Below are positions 17,479 to 26,497 of a stretch of DNA of 63,118 bases, piece after piece. The translations under genes were made by a program, and so were the position numbers. The stretch is taken from the NCBI RefSeq assembly GCF_051710625.1, contig NZ_JBPESN010000009.1:1-63118 (forward strand). The letters are read 5' to 3'. The stretch comes from JBPESN01 sp051710625 (GTDB lineage Bacteria; Pseudomonadota; Gammaproteobacteria; Enterobacterales; Enterobacteriaceae). Positions within the stretch are counted from its first letter, which is position 1. The number at the start of each line of letters is the position of its first letter. Below the pieces are notes generated by a model that was not told where the DNA came from, did no database searches, and was given only the letters and a program-made list of their open reading frames with translations.

Positions 17479-20172
17479 ATGTCGTTATCAATTAAAAAAG
17501 CAAGCAGGGATACGCTCACCGCACACCATAAAACCTATCATTTCTTCAGTCTGGCGCTGGCGGCAGAACATTTGGGGCCAGTTGATAGACTGCCCAAATC
17601 CATGAAAGTGCTGCTGGAAAATCTTCTGCGGCATCAAGATGACGTTATCGTCACCGAGGCGCACCTGCGCGACGTCGCGGGCTGGCTAAAAACCGCCCAT
17701 GCGGAGGGGGAAATCGCCTATCGTCCCGCCCGGGTATTAATGCAGGACTTCACCGGGGTGCCGGCGGTAGTCGATTTGGCGGCCATGCGAGAGGCGGTGA
17801 AACGGTTGGGAGGGAATATCGATAAAGTGAATCCTCTCTCGCCGGTGGATCTGGTCATTGACCATTCGGTCACCGTGGACGCCTATGGTGATGAGGATGC
17901 GTATGCTGAAAACAACCATCTGGAAATGTCGCGCAATCGCGAACGTTACACTTTTCTGCGCTGGGGGCAAAACGCATTCAGCCGTTTCCGCGTGGTGCCG
18001 CCGGAAAACGGCATATGTCACCAGGTCAATCTAGAATACCTTGCCAAGACTGTCTGGCACGAAGAGCAGGGCGGACAAGAAATTGCCTATCCGGATACGC
18101 TGGTCGGCACCGACTCCCACACCACGATGGTCAACGGACTGGGGGTATTGGGCTGGGGCGTCGGCGGGATTGAAGCGGAGGCGGCCATGCTTGGCCAGCC
18201 GGTGTCGATGCTAATCCCGGACGTAGTAGGGTTTAAATTGACGGGTAAGCTTAACGAAGGCATCACCGCGACCGATTTGGTGCTGACCGTCACGCAAATG
18301 CTGCGGGCGCACGGCGTGGTCGGCAAGTTCGTCGAATTTTACGGCAACGGGCTGGATAAACTGCCGCTGGCGGACCGGGCGACGATTGCCAACATGGCGC
18401 CGGAATATGGCGCGACCTGCGGTTTTTTTCCGGTGGATGACATTACGCTCGACTATCTGCGGCTGACCGGACGCAGCGAGGAGCAGGTGGCGCTGGTTGA
18501 GGCCTACAGTAAACGTCAGGGGCTGTGGCGTCAGGCGGGCGACGAGCCGGTGTTTACCAGCACCCTGGAGCTTGATATGGAAAGCGTTGTGGCGAGCCTC
18601 GCCGGCCCGCGTCGCCCCCAGGATCGGATGGCGCTGCCGGCCGTGCCGGGGGCTTTTAAAGCCACTGATGAGCTGGCGTTAGGTAAACGCGCCGAACCGG
18701 TTGCGCAGCCGTTCGAGTTGGACGGTGAAACCTACCGGCTGGATCAGGGCGCGGTGGTTATCGCCGCCATTACTTCCTGCACCAATACGTCCAACGCCAA
18801 CATTCTGATGGCCGCCGGGCTACTGGCACGTAACGCGGTCAATGAGGGTTTACGCACCAAACCCTGGGTAAAAACCTCGCTGGCGCCGGGCTCTAAAGTG
18901 GTGACCGATTACCTTGCCGCGGCTGGTTTAACGCCGTACCTCAACCAGTTGGGCTTCAATCTGGTGGGCTACGGCTGTACCACCTGTATCGGCAACTCCG
19001 GCCCGCTCAAACCCAGTATCGAGGCGGCCATCAAGGCCGGCGATCTCACCGTCGGCGCTGTCTTGTCCGGCAACCGCAATTTCGAGGGGCGCATCCATCC
19101 GCTGGTAAAAACCAACTGGCTGGCGTCGCCGCCGCTGGTCGTGGCCTATGCGCTGGCGGGCAATATGCTAATCAATGTCAGCGAGGATCCGCTGGGCAGC
19201 GGAACCGATGGCAAGCCGGTTTATCTGCGTGACATCTGGCCCACCTCGGAAGAAATTGCCGACGCGGTGGCGCTGGTCAATAGCGAAATGTTTCACAAAG
19301 AATACGGGGAAGTGTTCACCGGCAACCGCGATTGGCGTTCTATCGCGGTCAACCGCGACCCAACCTACCATTGGCAACCGGATTCGACCTATATCCGCCT
19401 GACGCCGTTTTTCAAGGATATGCTGCATCAACCGAAACCGGTGGAAAATATCCGCGGGGCGTGCACCCTGGCCATGCTGGGGGACTCGGTGACGACCGAC
19501 CACATCTCGCCTGCGGGCAATATCAAGGTAGACAGCCCCGCGGGGCGTTATTTGCACCAGCACGGCGTGAGCACGGAAGATTTTAACTCCTACGGGTCAC
19601 GGCGCGGCAATCACGAAGTGATGATGCGCGGCACCTTCGCCAATATCCGTATTCGTAATGAAATGGTACCCGATATCGAAGGGGGCTATACCCGCCATGT
19701 CCCTTCCGGTGAAGCGCTAGCAATTTACGACGCCGCCATGCGTTATGCCGCCCAGCAGGTGCCGTTGGCGATTATCGCCGGTAAAGAATACGGCTCCGGC
19801 TCCAGCCGCGATTGGGCGGCGAAGGGGCCGAGACTTTTGGGTATCCGGGTGGTGATTGCCGAGAGCTTTGAGCGCATCCATCGCTCCAATCTTATCGGCA
19901 TGGGAATCCTGCCGCTGGAGTTCCCGCACGGCGAAACCCGCAAGACGTTAGGCTTAAGCGGCGACGAGACGATTGACATACCCGATCTCGCGGCGCTGAA
20001 ACCCGGCTGCGACGTGCCGGTAACTTTTACCTGGCCCGACGGCCGCAGCCGCACTATCGATGCGCTGTGCCGTATCGATACAGGCAACGAGCTGACCTAT
20101 TACCGTCACGACGGCATCTTGCACTATGTCATTCGCAATATGCTAAATGAACCGGTGGGGGATCCGGCCTGA
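17479..20172 (+). CDS. acnA: aconitate hydratase A
   Basis: An intact 897-codon aconitase of the AcnA/IRP type, converting citrate to isocitrate. The ATG at 17479 is chosen for the strong GGAGGAG and because MSLSIKKASRDTL matches the E. coli start MSSTLREASKDTL. Iron-sulfur ligand motifs TSCTNTSN and GCTTCIGNSGP are present, as are the substrate-binding DSHTTM, the SRRGNHEVMMRGTF loop and KEYGSGSSRDWAAKGP in the swivelling domain. AcnA is the stationary-phase, oxidant-resistant aconitase in E. coli. Whether acnB also exists cannot be seen. Confidence 0.97.
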   Translation: MSLSIKKASRDTLTAHHKTYHFFSLALAAEHLGPVDRLPKSMKVLLENLLRHQDDVIVTEAHLRDVAGWLKTAHAEGEIAYRPARVLMQDFTGVPAVVDLAAMREAVKRLGGNIDKVNPLSPVDLVIDHSVTVDAYGDEDAYAENNHLEMSRNRERYTFLRWGQNAFSRFRVVPPENGICHQVNLEYLAKTVWHEEQGGQEIAYPDTLVGTDSHTTMVNGLGVLGWGVGGIEAEAAMLGQPVSMLIPDVVGFKLTGKLNEGITATDLVLTVTQMLRAHGVVGKFVEFYGNGLDKLPLADRATIANMAPEYGATCGFFPVDDITLDYLRLTGRSEEQVALVEAYSKRQGLWRQAGDEPVFTSTLELDMESVVASLAGPRRPQDRMALPAVPGAFKATDELALGKRAEPVAQPFELDGETYRLDQGAVVIAAITSCTNTSNANILMAAGLLARNAVNEGLRTKPWVKTSLAPGSKVVTDYLAAAGLTPYLNQLGFNLVGYGCTTCIGNSGPLKPSIEAAIKAGDLTVGAVLSGNRNFEGRIHPLVKTNWLASPPLVVAYALAGNMLINVSEDPLGSGTDGKPVYLRDIWPTSEEIADAVALVNSEMFHKEYGEVFTGNRDWRSIAVNRDPTYHWQPDSTYIRLTPFFKDMLHQPKPVENIRGACTLAMLGDSVTTDHISPAGNIKVDSPAGRYLHQHGVSTEDFNSYGSRRGNHEVMMRGTFANIRIRNEMVPDIEGGYTRHVPSGEALAIYDAAMRYAAQQVPLAIIAGKEYGSGSSRDWAAKGPRLLGIRVVIAESFERIHRSNLIGMGILPLEFPHGETRKTLGLSGDETIDIPDLAALKPGCDVPVTFTWPDGRSRTIDALCRIDTGNELTYYRHDGILHYVIRNMLNEPVGDPA

Positions 20173-20298
20173 TGTTGGACACCGGGCCCGGTGATGCTCA
20201 AGGGTAACCCGGGCCGATGGATGGCTGAACCGATATAGGAAGACGACCCGTCGAAACGGGTGGGGCCGCGCAAGGGGTACGATGATCCGCACTGGCGC

Positions 20299-20898
20299 TT
20301 ATTCGGCGGGGCTGTTAAGCAAATGCCCCATTTTGGCGGCCTTGGTATCCAGATAGCGGGCGTTTTTGGGGTTGCGGCCCACGATCAGCGGCACCCGCTC
20401 GCTGATATGGATGCCTGCCTCGGTCAAAATCTCGACCTTTTTGGGATTGTTGGTCAACAAACGTACCATTTCAACGCCCAGCAGTTTGAACATATCGGCG
20501 CACAGGGTGAAATCCCGCTCGTCGGCGGCAAAGCCCAACTGATGGTTGGCCTCGACCGTATCGGCGCCTTTGTCCTGCAGGGCGTAGGCGCGAATCTTGT
20601 TCAACAAGCCGATATTACGGCCTTCCTGACGATGGTAGAGCAAAATGCCGCGGCCTTCTTCGGCGATGTGGCTGAGCGCCACCTCCAGTTGGAAGCCGCA
20701 ATCGCAGCGCAGGCTGAACAGAGCATCGCCGGTGAGGCATTCGGAATGGACACGCGCCAGCACCGGCGCCGGCCCGGTGATATCGCCGTACACCAGCGCC
20801 AGATGGTCGTGCCCGGTGGAGATTTCCTCGAAGCCCACCATCAGGAAATCACCCCAGGGTGTCGGCAGTTTGGCTTCTGCTACACGTTTAAGCTGCAT
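20299..20898 (-). CDS. ribA: GTP cyclohydrolase II
   Basis: An intact 199-codon protein, first enzyme of riboflavin synthesis, opening the GTP ring and releasing formate. The start at 20898 gives MQLKRVAEAKLPTPWGDF, as in E. coli (196 residues). Zinc cysteines appear in HSECLTGDALFSLRCDCGF. The catalytic YHRQEGRNIGLLNKI stretch and LTNNPKKVE are conserved. It is convergent with acnA; a small GNRA-like hairpin (ACCCGT-CGAA-ACGGGT, 20246-20261) lies between them. Riboflavin supply is a common symbiont function, which fits its retention. Confidence 0.97.
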   Translation of the reverse strand: MQLKRVAEAKLPTPWGDFLMVGFEEISTGHDHLALVYGDITGPAPVLARVHSECLTGDALFSLRCDCGFQLEVALSHIAEEGRGILLYHRQEGRNIGLLNKIRAYALQDKGADTVEANHQLGFAADERDFTLCADMFKLLGVEMVRLLTNNPKKVEILTEAGIHISERVPLIVGRNPKNARYLDTKAAKMGHLLNSPAE

Positions 20899-21159
20899 GT
20901 TGCTCCCCAAAACCTAAGAATGACGCGCATCCTACTGCTTGGCGCGCCGTTTGACTAGCACCAGCGCAAAGAAGGAGCGCCGATCGAAATCCTCTGGATT
21001 CTATTTTGCCATAAATTTAGTCTATGACGGGATGTGTTGCGGTCAACTGGCGACAAAATACGCAACTAACACGCCTTTTGCCATTGTTTAAGGCACTTTT
21101 TGTTAAGCCTGCCTGCGTCCGTCGCGCACCTTGACGGCTATCCGGATAAAGAAAATTCA

Positions 21160-21916
21160 ATGGTTAAAATTGCAAAACGCACCGATATGGGCGCGCTGCT
21201 GCTGATGGTCTTACCGTTACTGCTCTGGGCCAGCGGCTGGCAGTGGCAGCCGGAAAATAATCACCGCTGGCTAAAGGGGTGGTACTGGCTGACGCAAACC
21301 GTCACCTCACCGTGGAGCATCCTGACCAGCGCACTGTTGATAAGCTGGTTTCTCTGGTGCTTGCGTTATCGTCTCAAGCCGGCTCTAAGGCTGGCGGCGA
21401 TATTAACCGCGACGTTACTTATCGGCCAAGGCATGAAATCGGTCATCAAAGAACGGGTGCAGGAACCCAGGCCCTACGTGGTGTGGCTGGTAAAGCATTA
21501 TGCAATCGATGATAGGGCGTTTTACGCCATGCCGCGCAAAGCGCGCAGTGTGGCGGTGGCGCGGGAACTGAAAGAGCAGCAGGTGATTCCGCCCTGGCTG
21601 CAGAAGCATTGGCGGGCTGAAACCGGTTTTTCGTTTCCCTCTGGCCACACGATTTCCGCCGCCAGTTGGGCGTTACTGGCCGTGGGATTGCTCTGGCCGC
21701 GGTCGGCACAGGGTCTCCACCGTGGTGCTGATGCTTTGGGCCAGCGGCGTGATGGTCAGCCGCATGGCGCTCGGCATGCACTGGCCGCGAAATGTGGTCA
21801 TGGGCGTTGCCGTCAGTTGGTTGGTGATAACCCTTGGGTGCTGGCTGGGGCAGCGCTGGATAGGTGCGCTGACGCCGACGCCGGAAGAAGCGCCGGATAT
21901 CCGCTCGCGCGATTGA
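21160..21916 (+). pseudogene. pgpB: pgpB pseudogene, phosphatidylglycerophosphatase B / undecaprenyl-PP phosphatase
   Basis: The ATG at 21160 begins MVKIAKRTDMGALLLMV and the PAP2 motifs follow: KERVQEPRP (motif 1) and FPSGHT (motif 2). Near 21710 the frame shifts, so the third motif SRMALGMHWPRNV, which carries the catalytic histidine, lies in another frame (21722-21916, ending PDIRSRD). The original frame instead runs into unrelated sequence until 21996. The truncated product would keep membrane segments but lack a catalytic motif. Redundant phosphatases (PgpA, PgpC, BacA) normally cover its roles. One indel is the only lesion seen. Confidence 0.88.
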
Positions 21917-22166
21917 GGGGGCCAAGCTCCCTGCGTTTAACCGGCAAAGAGAAAAGCACCGCCAGCGGTTGGGTTTTCCCTGTGGCGGCCCTATAGTAAT
22001 TATTTAGCGTGCGCAGGTATCGCCGCCGCGACGAAGCGCGCTGCCGGATGGCAGTATCGTTTATCGCAGGGGGAAATTTCCTTCATTACCGGGGAAATGG
22101 TAATTTGACCGTGTCAGACGAGCTAAGCGTCTGAACATACGACTAAGACGGCTTGCAGGAAATCAT

Positions 22167-22490
22167 GTGAAATATGTTCTGATAATTTTGCTGGTGCTGG
22201 TGCTGGTGATTTTTATCATCACCGTTACCTTTGGCGCGCACAACGATCAGGTGGTAACCTTCAACTACCTTCTGGTGCAGAGTCAATTTCGTGTGTCGAC
22301 CTTACTCACCTCATTGTTCGCCACCGGCTTCGTCATAGGCTGGGTTATCTGCGGCTTGTTCTGGCTGCGCACGCGCATGGCGCTGATGCGGGCCGAACGC
22401 AAGGTGAAACGCTTAGAACAACAGCTTGCGCCGCTGGAAAGGACGACCGCCGCGGCCGCCGGGGTACCTGCCGTTGCGCCTAAGGAATAA
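22167..22490 (+). CDS. lapA: LPS assembly protein A (YciS)
   Basis: An intact 107-codon inner-membrane protein starting at the GTG at 22167. Two membrane segments are visible (residues about 3-22, ILLVLVLVIFIITVTFG, and about 44-66, LLTSLFATGFVIGWVICGLF), then a basic coiled-coil-like tail. It lies six bases before lapB, as in E. coli, where LapA and LapB act together to set LPS levels through LpxC turnover. Length and layout match the family (102 residues in E. coli). Confidence 0.93.
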   Translation: MKYVLIILLVLVLVIFIITVTFGAHNDQVVTFNYLLVQSQFRVSTLLTSLFATGFVIGWVICGLFWLRTRMALMRAERKVKRLEQQLAPLERTTAAAAGVPAVAPKE

Positions 22491-22496
22491 CGTATT

Positions 22497-23666
22497 ATGT
22501 TAGAGCTGCTGTTTCTGTTGCTGCCCGTGGCCGCCGCCTATGGCTGGTATATGGGGCGCAGGAGCGCGCAGCAGGATAAACAGCAGGAAGCTAATCGTCT
22601 TTCCCGGGAGTACGTCGCCGGGGTGAATTTCCTGCTGTCCAACCAGCAGGACAAGGCTGTGGACCTGTTCCTTGATATGCTAAAGGAGGACAACAACGCT
22701 TTTGAGGCGCACCTGACGCTGGGCAATCTGTTCCGTTCCCGCGGCGAAGTCGACCGCGCCATCCGCATTCACCAGGCATTGATGGAAAGCACGTCGTTAA
22801 CCTTTGAACAGTGGTTGCTGGCCATTCAGCAACTGGGCCGCGATTATATGGCGGCTGGTTTTTACGATCGCGCTGAAGATACGTTCAGCCAGTTGGTGAA
22901 CGAAGATGACTTCCGGGTGAGCGCATTGAGTCTGCTGTTGCAGATTCATCAGGCGACCAGCGAATGGTCGAAGGCGATAGACGTCGCGGAAAAACTGGTC
23001 AAGCTCGGCAAAGAGCAGCACCGGGTAGGAATAGCCCATTTTTACTGCGAGCTGGTCCTCCAGGCGATAGGCAGTGACGATATGGATCGCGCCGTCGCGC
23101 TGCTGAAAAAAGGGGCGGCCGCGGACAAAAACAGCGCGCGGGTGTCCATTATGCGCGCCAAAATCTACATGGCGCAGCAAGATTATGCGGGCGCGGTCGG
23201 CGAACTGACGCAGGTGTTGGATCAGGATCGCGAAATGGTCAGCGAAACGCTGCCGATGCTGCAGGAATGTTATCAGGCGTTGGAACAACCCGCCCAATGG
23301 GCGGAATTTCTTAAACGCTGCGTGGAAGAAGACACCGGCTCGGCGGCGGGACTTCTGTTGACCGATATTATTGAGCACGAACAGGGGCCTGAGGTGGCGC
23401 AGGGCTATATCAACCAGCAATTGCGCCAGCATCCGACAATGCGCATGTTTCACCGACTGATAAATTTTCACCTCAGCGAGGCGGAAGACGGTCGCGCCAA
23501 GGAAAGTTTGCAGACGCTGCGCGATATGGTCGGCGAACAGATTTACACCAAACCTCGCTACCGCTGCCAGAAATGCGGTTTCACCTCCCACAGCCTGTAT
23601 TGGCATTGTCCGTCGTGTAAATCCTGGGCCTCGGTCAAGCCCATACGCGGTCTGGACGGCCAATAA
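22497..23666 (+). CDS. lapB: LPS assembly protein B (YciM)
   Basis: An intact 389-codon protein, the same length as E. coli LapB. An N-terminal membrane anchor (MLELLFLLLPVAAAYGWYMG) is followed by a series of tetratricopeptide repeats (residues about 35-340) and a C-terminal rubredoxin-like metal site with two CxxC pairs (CQKCGF and CPSCKSW). It regulates FtsH proteolysis of LpxC, with YejM as antagonist, and so balances LPS and phospholipid. It is essential or nearly so in E. coli, which fits its preservation here. Confidence 0.97.
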   Translation: MLELLFLLLPVAAAYGWYMGRRSAQQDKQQEANRLSREYVAGVNFLLSNQQDKAVDLFLDMLKEDNNAFEAHLTLGNLFRSRGEVDRAIRIHQALMESTSLTFEQWLLAIQQLGRDYMAAGFYDRAEDTFSQLVNEDDFRVSALSLLLQIHQATSEWSKAIDVAEKLVKLGKEQHRVGIAHFYCELVLQAIGSDDMDRAVALLKKGAAADKNSARVSIMRAKIYMAQQDYAGAVGELTQVLDQDREMVSETLPMLQECYQALEQPAQWAEFLKRCVEEDTGSAAGLLLTDIIEHEQGPEVAQGYINQQLRQHPTMRMFHRLINFHLSEAEDGRAKESLQTLRDMVGEQIYTKPRYRCQKCGFTSHSLYWHCPSCKSWASVKPIRGLDGQ

Positions 23667-23821
23667 TCCCGGTAGACAGGCACCGCCAGGAAAATCGGCT
23701 AACGCCCCGTCGCTGTCGAGTGGCGCTGCAGGCGACTCTGGGTCCGGCTGGCGCCGCCGGCAGGTAAAATGGCCTGATGCTAACGGGCCTGCGCTGGCGG
23801 GCCGCCAACCAGAGATGTTTC

Positions 23822-24531
23822 ATGACGCGCACGATTTTATCTTCCTCTTCTTCTTTAGCCCCGCAACGGGCGGGCTCGCCGGTGATTGTGGCGCTGGATT
23901 ATGCCGATGCCCGCCAGGCGTTGGCGTTTTCCGACCGTGTGGCGCCGTTCCAGTGCCGGCTAAAAATCGGCAAAGAAATGTTTACCCAAGCGGGACCGGC
24001 GCTGGTACACGACCTGCAGCAGCGCGGTTTCGAGGTTTTTCTGGACCTGAAATTTTACGATATCCCCAATACGGTGGCCAAAGTGGTTAGCGCGGCGGCG
24101 GAACTGGGAGTATGGATGGTCAATGTGCACTCCAGCGGCGGTGAACGCATGATGGCGGCGGCGCGCGAAGCGCTGTTGCCGTTCGGGGCTGACGCGCCCC
24201 TGCTCATCGCCGTCACGGTGCTCACTAGTATGAATGATGAAGATCTGCGGGGGATAGGCATTGCCGGCAGCGCCTCGGACCACGCCGTGCGGCTGGCCGT
24301 ACTGGCGCAAGCGTGCGGCTGAAAACCGACTGCGGCGCGGATTTCGCGCTGGTGACGCCGGGGATCCGCCCCGCCGGCAGCGATGCGGGGGATCAGCGCC
24401 GGGTGATGACGCCGCTGCAGGCGGGCGTGGACTATATGGTGATCGGACGTTCTATTACCCAGGCCGCCGACCCCGCTGCCGCCCTAGCGGCGATCTTGCA
24501 GGAACTGCAAGCCGGAGGCACCGATGTCTGA
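23822..24531 (+). pseudogene. pyrF: pyrF pseudogene, orotidine-5'-phosphate decarboxylase
   Basis: The ATG at 23822 opens a frame with VIVALDY, LKIGKEMFT and the catalytic DLKFYDIPNT motif, running to VLAQACG. There the sequence jumps: the family has about a dozen residues (LDGVVCSAQEA) before RLK, but here a TGA follows directly and RLKTDCGADFALVTPGIRP resumes in another frame from 24313. A deletion of roughly 35 bp with a frameshift is therefore the lesion. The phosphate-binding motifs GIRPAGS and YMVIGRSIT survive downstream of the break. It would have made UMP from OMP. The end overlaps yciH by eight bases. Confidence 0.9.
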
Positions 24532-24847
24532 TGCAAACCGGCTGGTGTATTCCACCGACGGCGGGTGCATAAAAACGGACGAGACGCCCGCGCCGCGAGC
24601 GCCAGGAGACGGCATTGTGCGCCTGCAGCAGCAAATCAGCGGTCGAAAAGGCAAAGGCGTATGTCTGATTACCGGCCTCGATTGGGATGACGCGGCGTTA
24701 CAGTCGCTTGCCCGCGAGCTGAAAAAGAAATGCGGCACCGGCGGGGCAGTGAAAGACGGCGTTATTGAGATTCAGGGCGATAAACGCGATATGTTGAAAC
24801 AGCTTTTGGAAGCGAGGGGTCTGAAGGTCAAGCTGGCGGGCGGTTGA
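24524..24847 (+). CDS. yciH: YciH, SUI1/eIF1-like translation factor
   Basis: An intact 107-codon SUI1-domain protein (E. coli YciH has 108 residues). The conserved core reads GKGVCLITGLD, LKKKCGTGGAVKDG and EIQGDKRD, with the GKG and GTGG loops typical of the family. E. coli YciH helps to reject wrong start codons in vitro. The ATG lies inside the end of the dead pyrF, so translational coupling may be disturbed. A plausible GGAGG lies at 24512-24516. Confidence 0.93.
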   Translation: MSDANRLVYSTDGGCIKTDETPAPRAPGDGIVRLQQQISGRKGKGVCLITGLDWDDAALQSLARELKKKCGTGGAVKDGVIEIQGDKRDMLKQLLEARGLKVKLAGG

Positions 24848-24869
24848 AGGGAGGCGCCCGCCTTACCTG

Positions 24870-24903
24870 GCCGCCACACTGCGTTAGATGACGGTGTGGC
24901 GGC
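24870..24903. terminator. stem-loop between yciH and osmB
   Basis: A perfect 10-bp inverted repeat (GCCGCCACAC / GTGTGGCGGC, 14-base loop) lies between two convergent genes. There is no strong T-run on either side; probably a bidirectional terminator. Confidence 0.55.
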
Positions 24904-24927
24904 GGCAGGATTAACGGACAACGGCCA

Positions 24928-25095
24928 TCAATCCACCTGATGGCCAATAATCCCGCCATCGGCGCCGCCGATAGCGCTGGCGCCGATGGCGGTGTTGTGA
25001 TCGCGTTTCGACCAATTCGAGCACGCGCTTAGCGATAAAGCCAGGGTGACCGCCAGCGCCGCGGCAGCCATGCGTTTAGAGGTTGAGCTCATCAT
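24928..25095 (-). CDS. osmB: OsmB-like lipoprotein, shortened
   Basis: A 55-codon frame from the ATG at 25095 reads MMSSTSKRMAAAALAVTLAL with a lipobox LSAC (Cys24), then SNWSKRDHNTAIGASAIGG, close to E. coli OsmB (72 residues). The glycine-zipper segment is about 17 residues shorter than in E. coli: it goes from AIGG to DGGIIGHQVD. The deletion is in frame and export and lipidation signals remain, so a lipoprotein can still be made. OsmB is osmotically and stationary-phase induced; its exact role is unclear. It could be functional or a decay intermediate. Confidence 0.75.
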   Translation of the reverse strand: MMSSTSKRMAAAALAVTLALSLSACSNWSKRDHNTAIGASAIGGADGGIIGHQVD

Positions 25096-25350
25096 CACGT
25101 TCTCCATTTTCAGCTGTTATATTGAATTACCTTGAAATAATTATAGACTTATTCGCAACATTTAGCTTATTTGGTGTTTAAGTAACAGTTTTCATAAATC
25201 AATGTGTTACAAGTTTTGCAAAAATTAAATAATCCGAAATTTTCCTTCTGATTTTTGACTGACTCATTTCCCAGCGCCCCAATAGCAGAACCACGCCCGA
25301 TCTTCAGCCGGTTTACTCATACAGGACCCGCACGCCGGACCGGACAATAG

Positions 25351-25370
25351 CCTTATCTTGGGATAAGGAG
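25351..25370 (+). promoter_or_regulatory. hairpin covering the ribosome binding site of the araD-like gene
   Basis: A seven-bp perfect stem with a tetraloop (CCTTATC-TTGG-GATAAGG, 25351-25368) includes most of the Shine-Dalgarno AAGGAG (25365-25370) ahead of the ATG at 25377. Such a fold would occlude the ribosome binding site. Whether it was regulatory in the ancestor is unknown. Confidence 0.45.
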
Positions 25371-25376
25371 AACGCC

Positions 25377-26072
25377 ATGCTAAACAGTCTGAAACAACAG
25401 GTGTTGGAGGTGAATCTGGCGCTGCCGCAGCATCAGCTGGTTACCTTTACGTGGGGTAATGTCAGCGTGGTCAATCGGGAAAACAGTCTGATGGTGATTA
25501 AACTGTCCGGCGTGGACTATAGCGCCATGACCCTTGACGACATGGTCGCCGTGAAGCTGGTGCGGCCGGCGGGTGGAAGGCCGGCGGAAACCTTCATCCG
25601 ATAGCGACACCCATCGGGCCCCTTATCTGGCGTTCGAGGCGCTAGGTGGTATCGTCCACACCCATTCCCGTCATCCCACCATCTGGGCGCAGGCGGGGCG
25701 GGATATTCCCGCCTGGGGCACGATGCATGCCGACTATTTCTATGGCGCGGTCCCCTGTACCCGTCCAATGATCGAGGCCGAAATCAGCGGACGTTACGAA
25801 TGGGAAACCGGTCAGGTCATTGTGGAGGCCTTCCGGCATCGGGAACCCGATCCGGCGGCGGCACCGGCAGCAGTGCTGGTTAATGCCCACGGACCTTTTG
25901 CTTGGGGCAATGATGCGGCGAGTGCGGTGCACAATGCCGTGGTGCTGGAAGAAATCGCCTACATGGGAATTTTTCTCGCCAGCTCAGTCCGGAGCTACCG
26001 GCGATACAGCGCAGCCTGTTGGTGAAACACTATTTGCGCAAGCACGGCAAAGACGCCTATTACGGTCAATAA
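25377..26072 (+). pseudogene. araD-like pseudogene, L-ribulose-5-phosphate 4-epimerase family
   Basis: A class II aldolase-fold enzyme closest to AraD/UlaF/SgbE. The N terminus reads MLNSLKQQVLEVNLALPQHQL with TWGNVSVV and KLSGVDYS. A shift near 25580 puts the next part (SDTHRAPYLAFEALGGIVHTHSRH, with metal-binding His pair, and THADYFYG-like MHADYFYG) in another frame. A second shift near 25975 precedes ELPAIQRSLLVKHYLRKHGKDAYYGQ, the AraD-type C terminus ending at 26072. It would have interconverted L-ribulose-5-P and D-xylulose-5-P. No other ara or ula gene is seen nearby, so the exact paralogue stays open. Confidence 0.85.
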
Positions 26073-26497
26073 CCAGCCCCTCCAGAGGGCCACGCTCGTA
26101 TGCCGGCGTTTTCGCGATCCTCAAGTTGCGGGCGCGCACACTGGGCTTTGCGCCGCACGGCGCTGAGGCGCCGCGCCAAACGGCGCTATCCCACGGCGAT
26201 ACGCCTTCCCATACAGAGCGGTGTGACCCCACAGAAGCCGTCCATTAAGCGCCTATGTCGCCCCGACCGGGCGGTCATAGGCCATTGTCATAGGATGCCA
26301 GCAAGCGTGTGCGCCGCCTTGCGTTTCCATTAAAATGACGTATTTTAAAAATAGAAACGTTATTTTAATTTTGCAGCCAATCACTGTTTGCCCCCATATT
26401 TGCGGCTAGTTCATGCTTACATTTCCCCCCCCGGGGGACCCGGCCAGCGACTGGCCCTAGCGCCCCAGGGTGGTCTTTGAGATAAGGTGGCAGCAGA
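26073..26497. other. intergenic stretch araD-like to kdgT
   Basis: About 425 bp without a recognised gene. At 26347-26370 an AT-rich stretch AAAAATAGAAACGTTATTTT loosely resembles the KdgR operator of pectin/KDG catabolism genes, which would suit the following kdgT, but the match is partial and is not claimed as a site. Confidence 0.35.

Noticed and set aside
20180..20193. Perfect 14-bp palindrome CACCGGGCCCGGTG after acnA
   Set aside because: Short and GC-rich, with no loop or T-run; no basis for a function.
22797..23663. 288-codon minus-strand open frame
   Set aside because: It lies entirely antisense to intact lapB, has no ribosome binding site and no family resemblance.
26347..26370. 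KdgR operator in front of kdgT
   Set aside because: Only a partial match in an AT-rich run; kept as a remark, not as a site.
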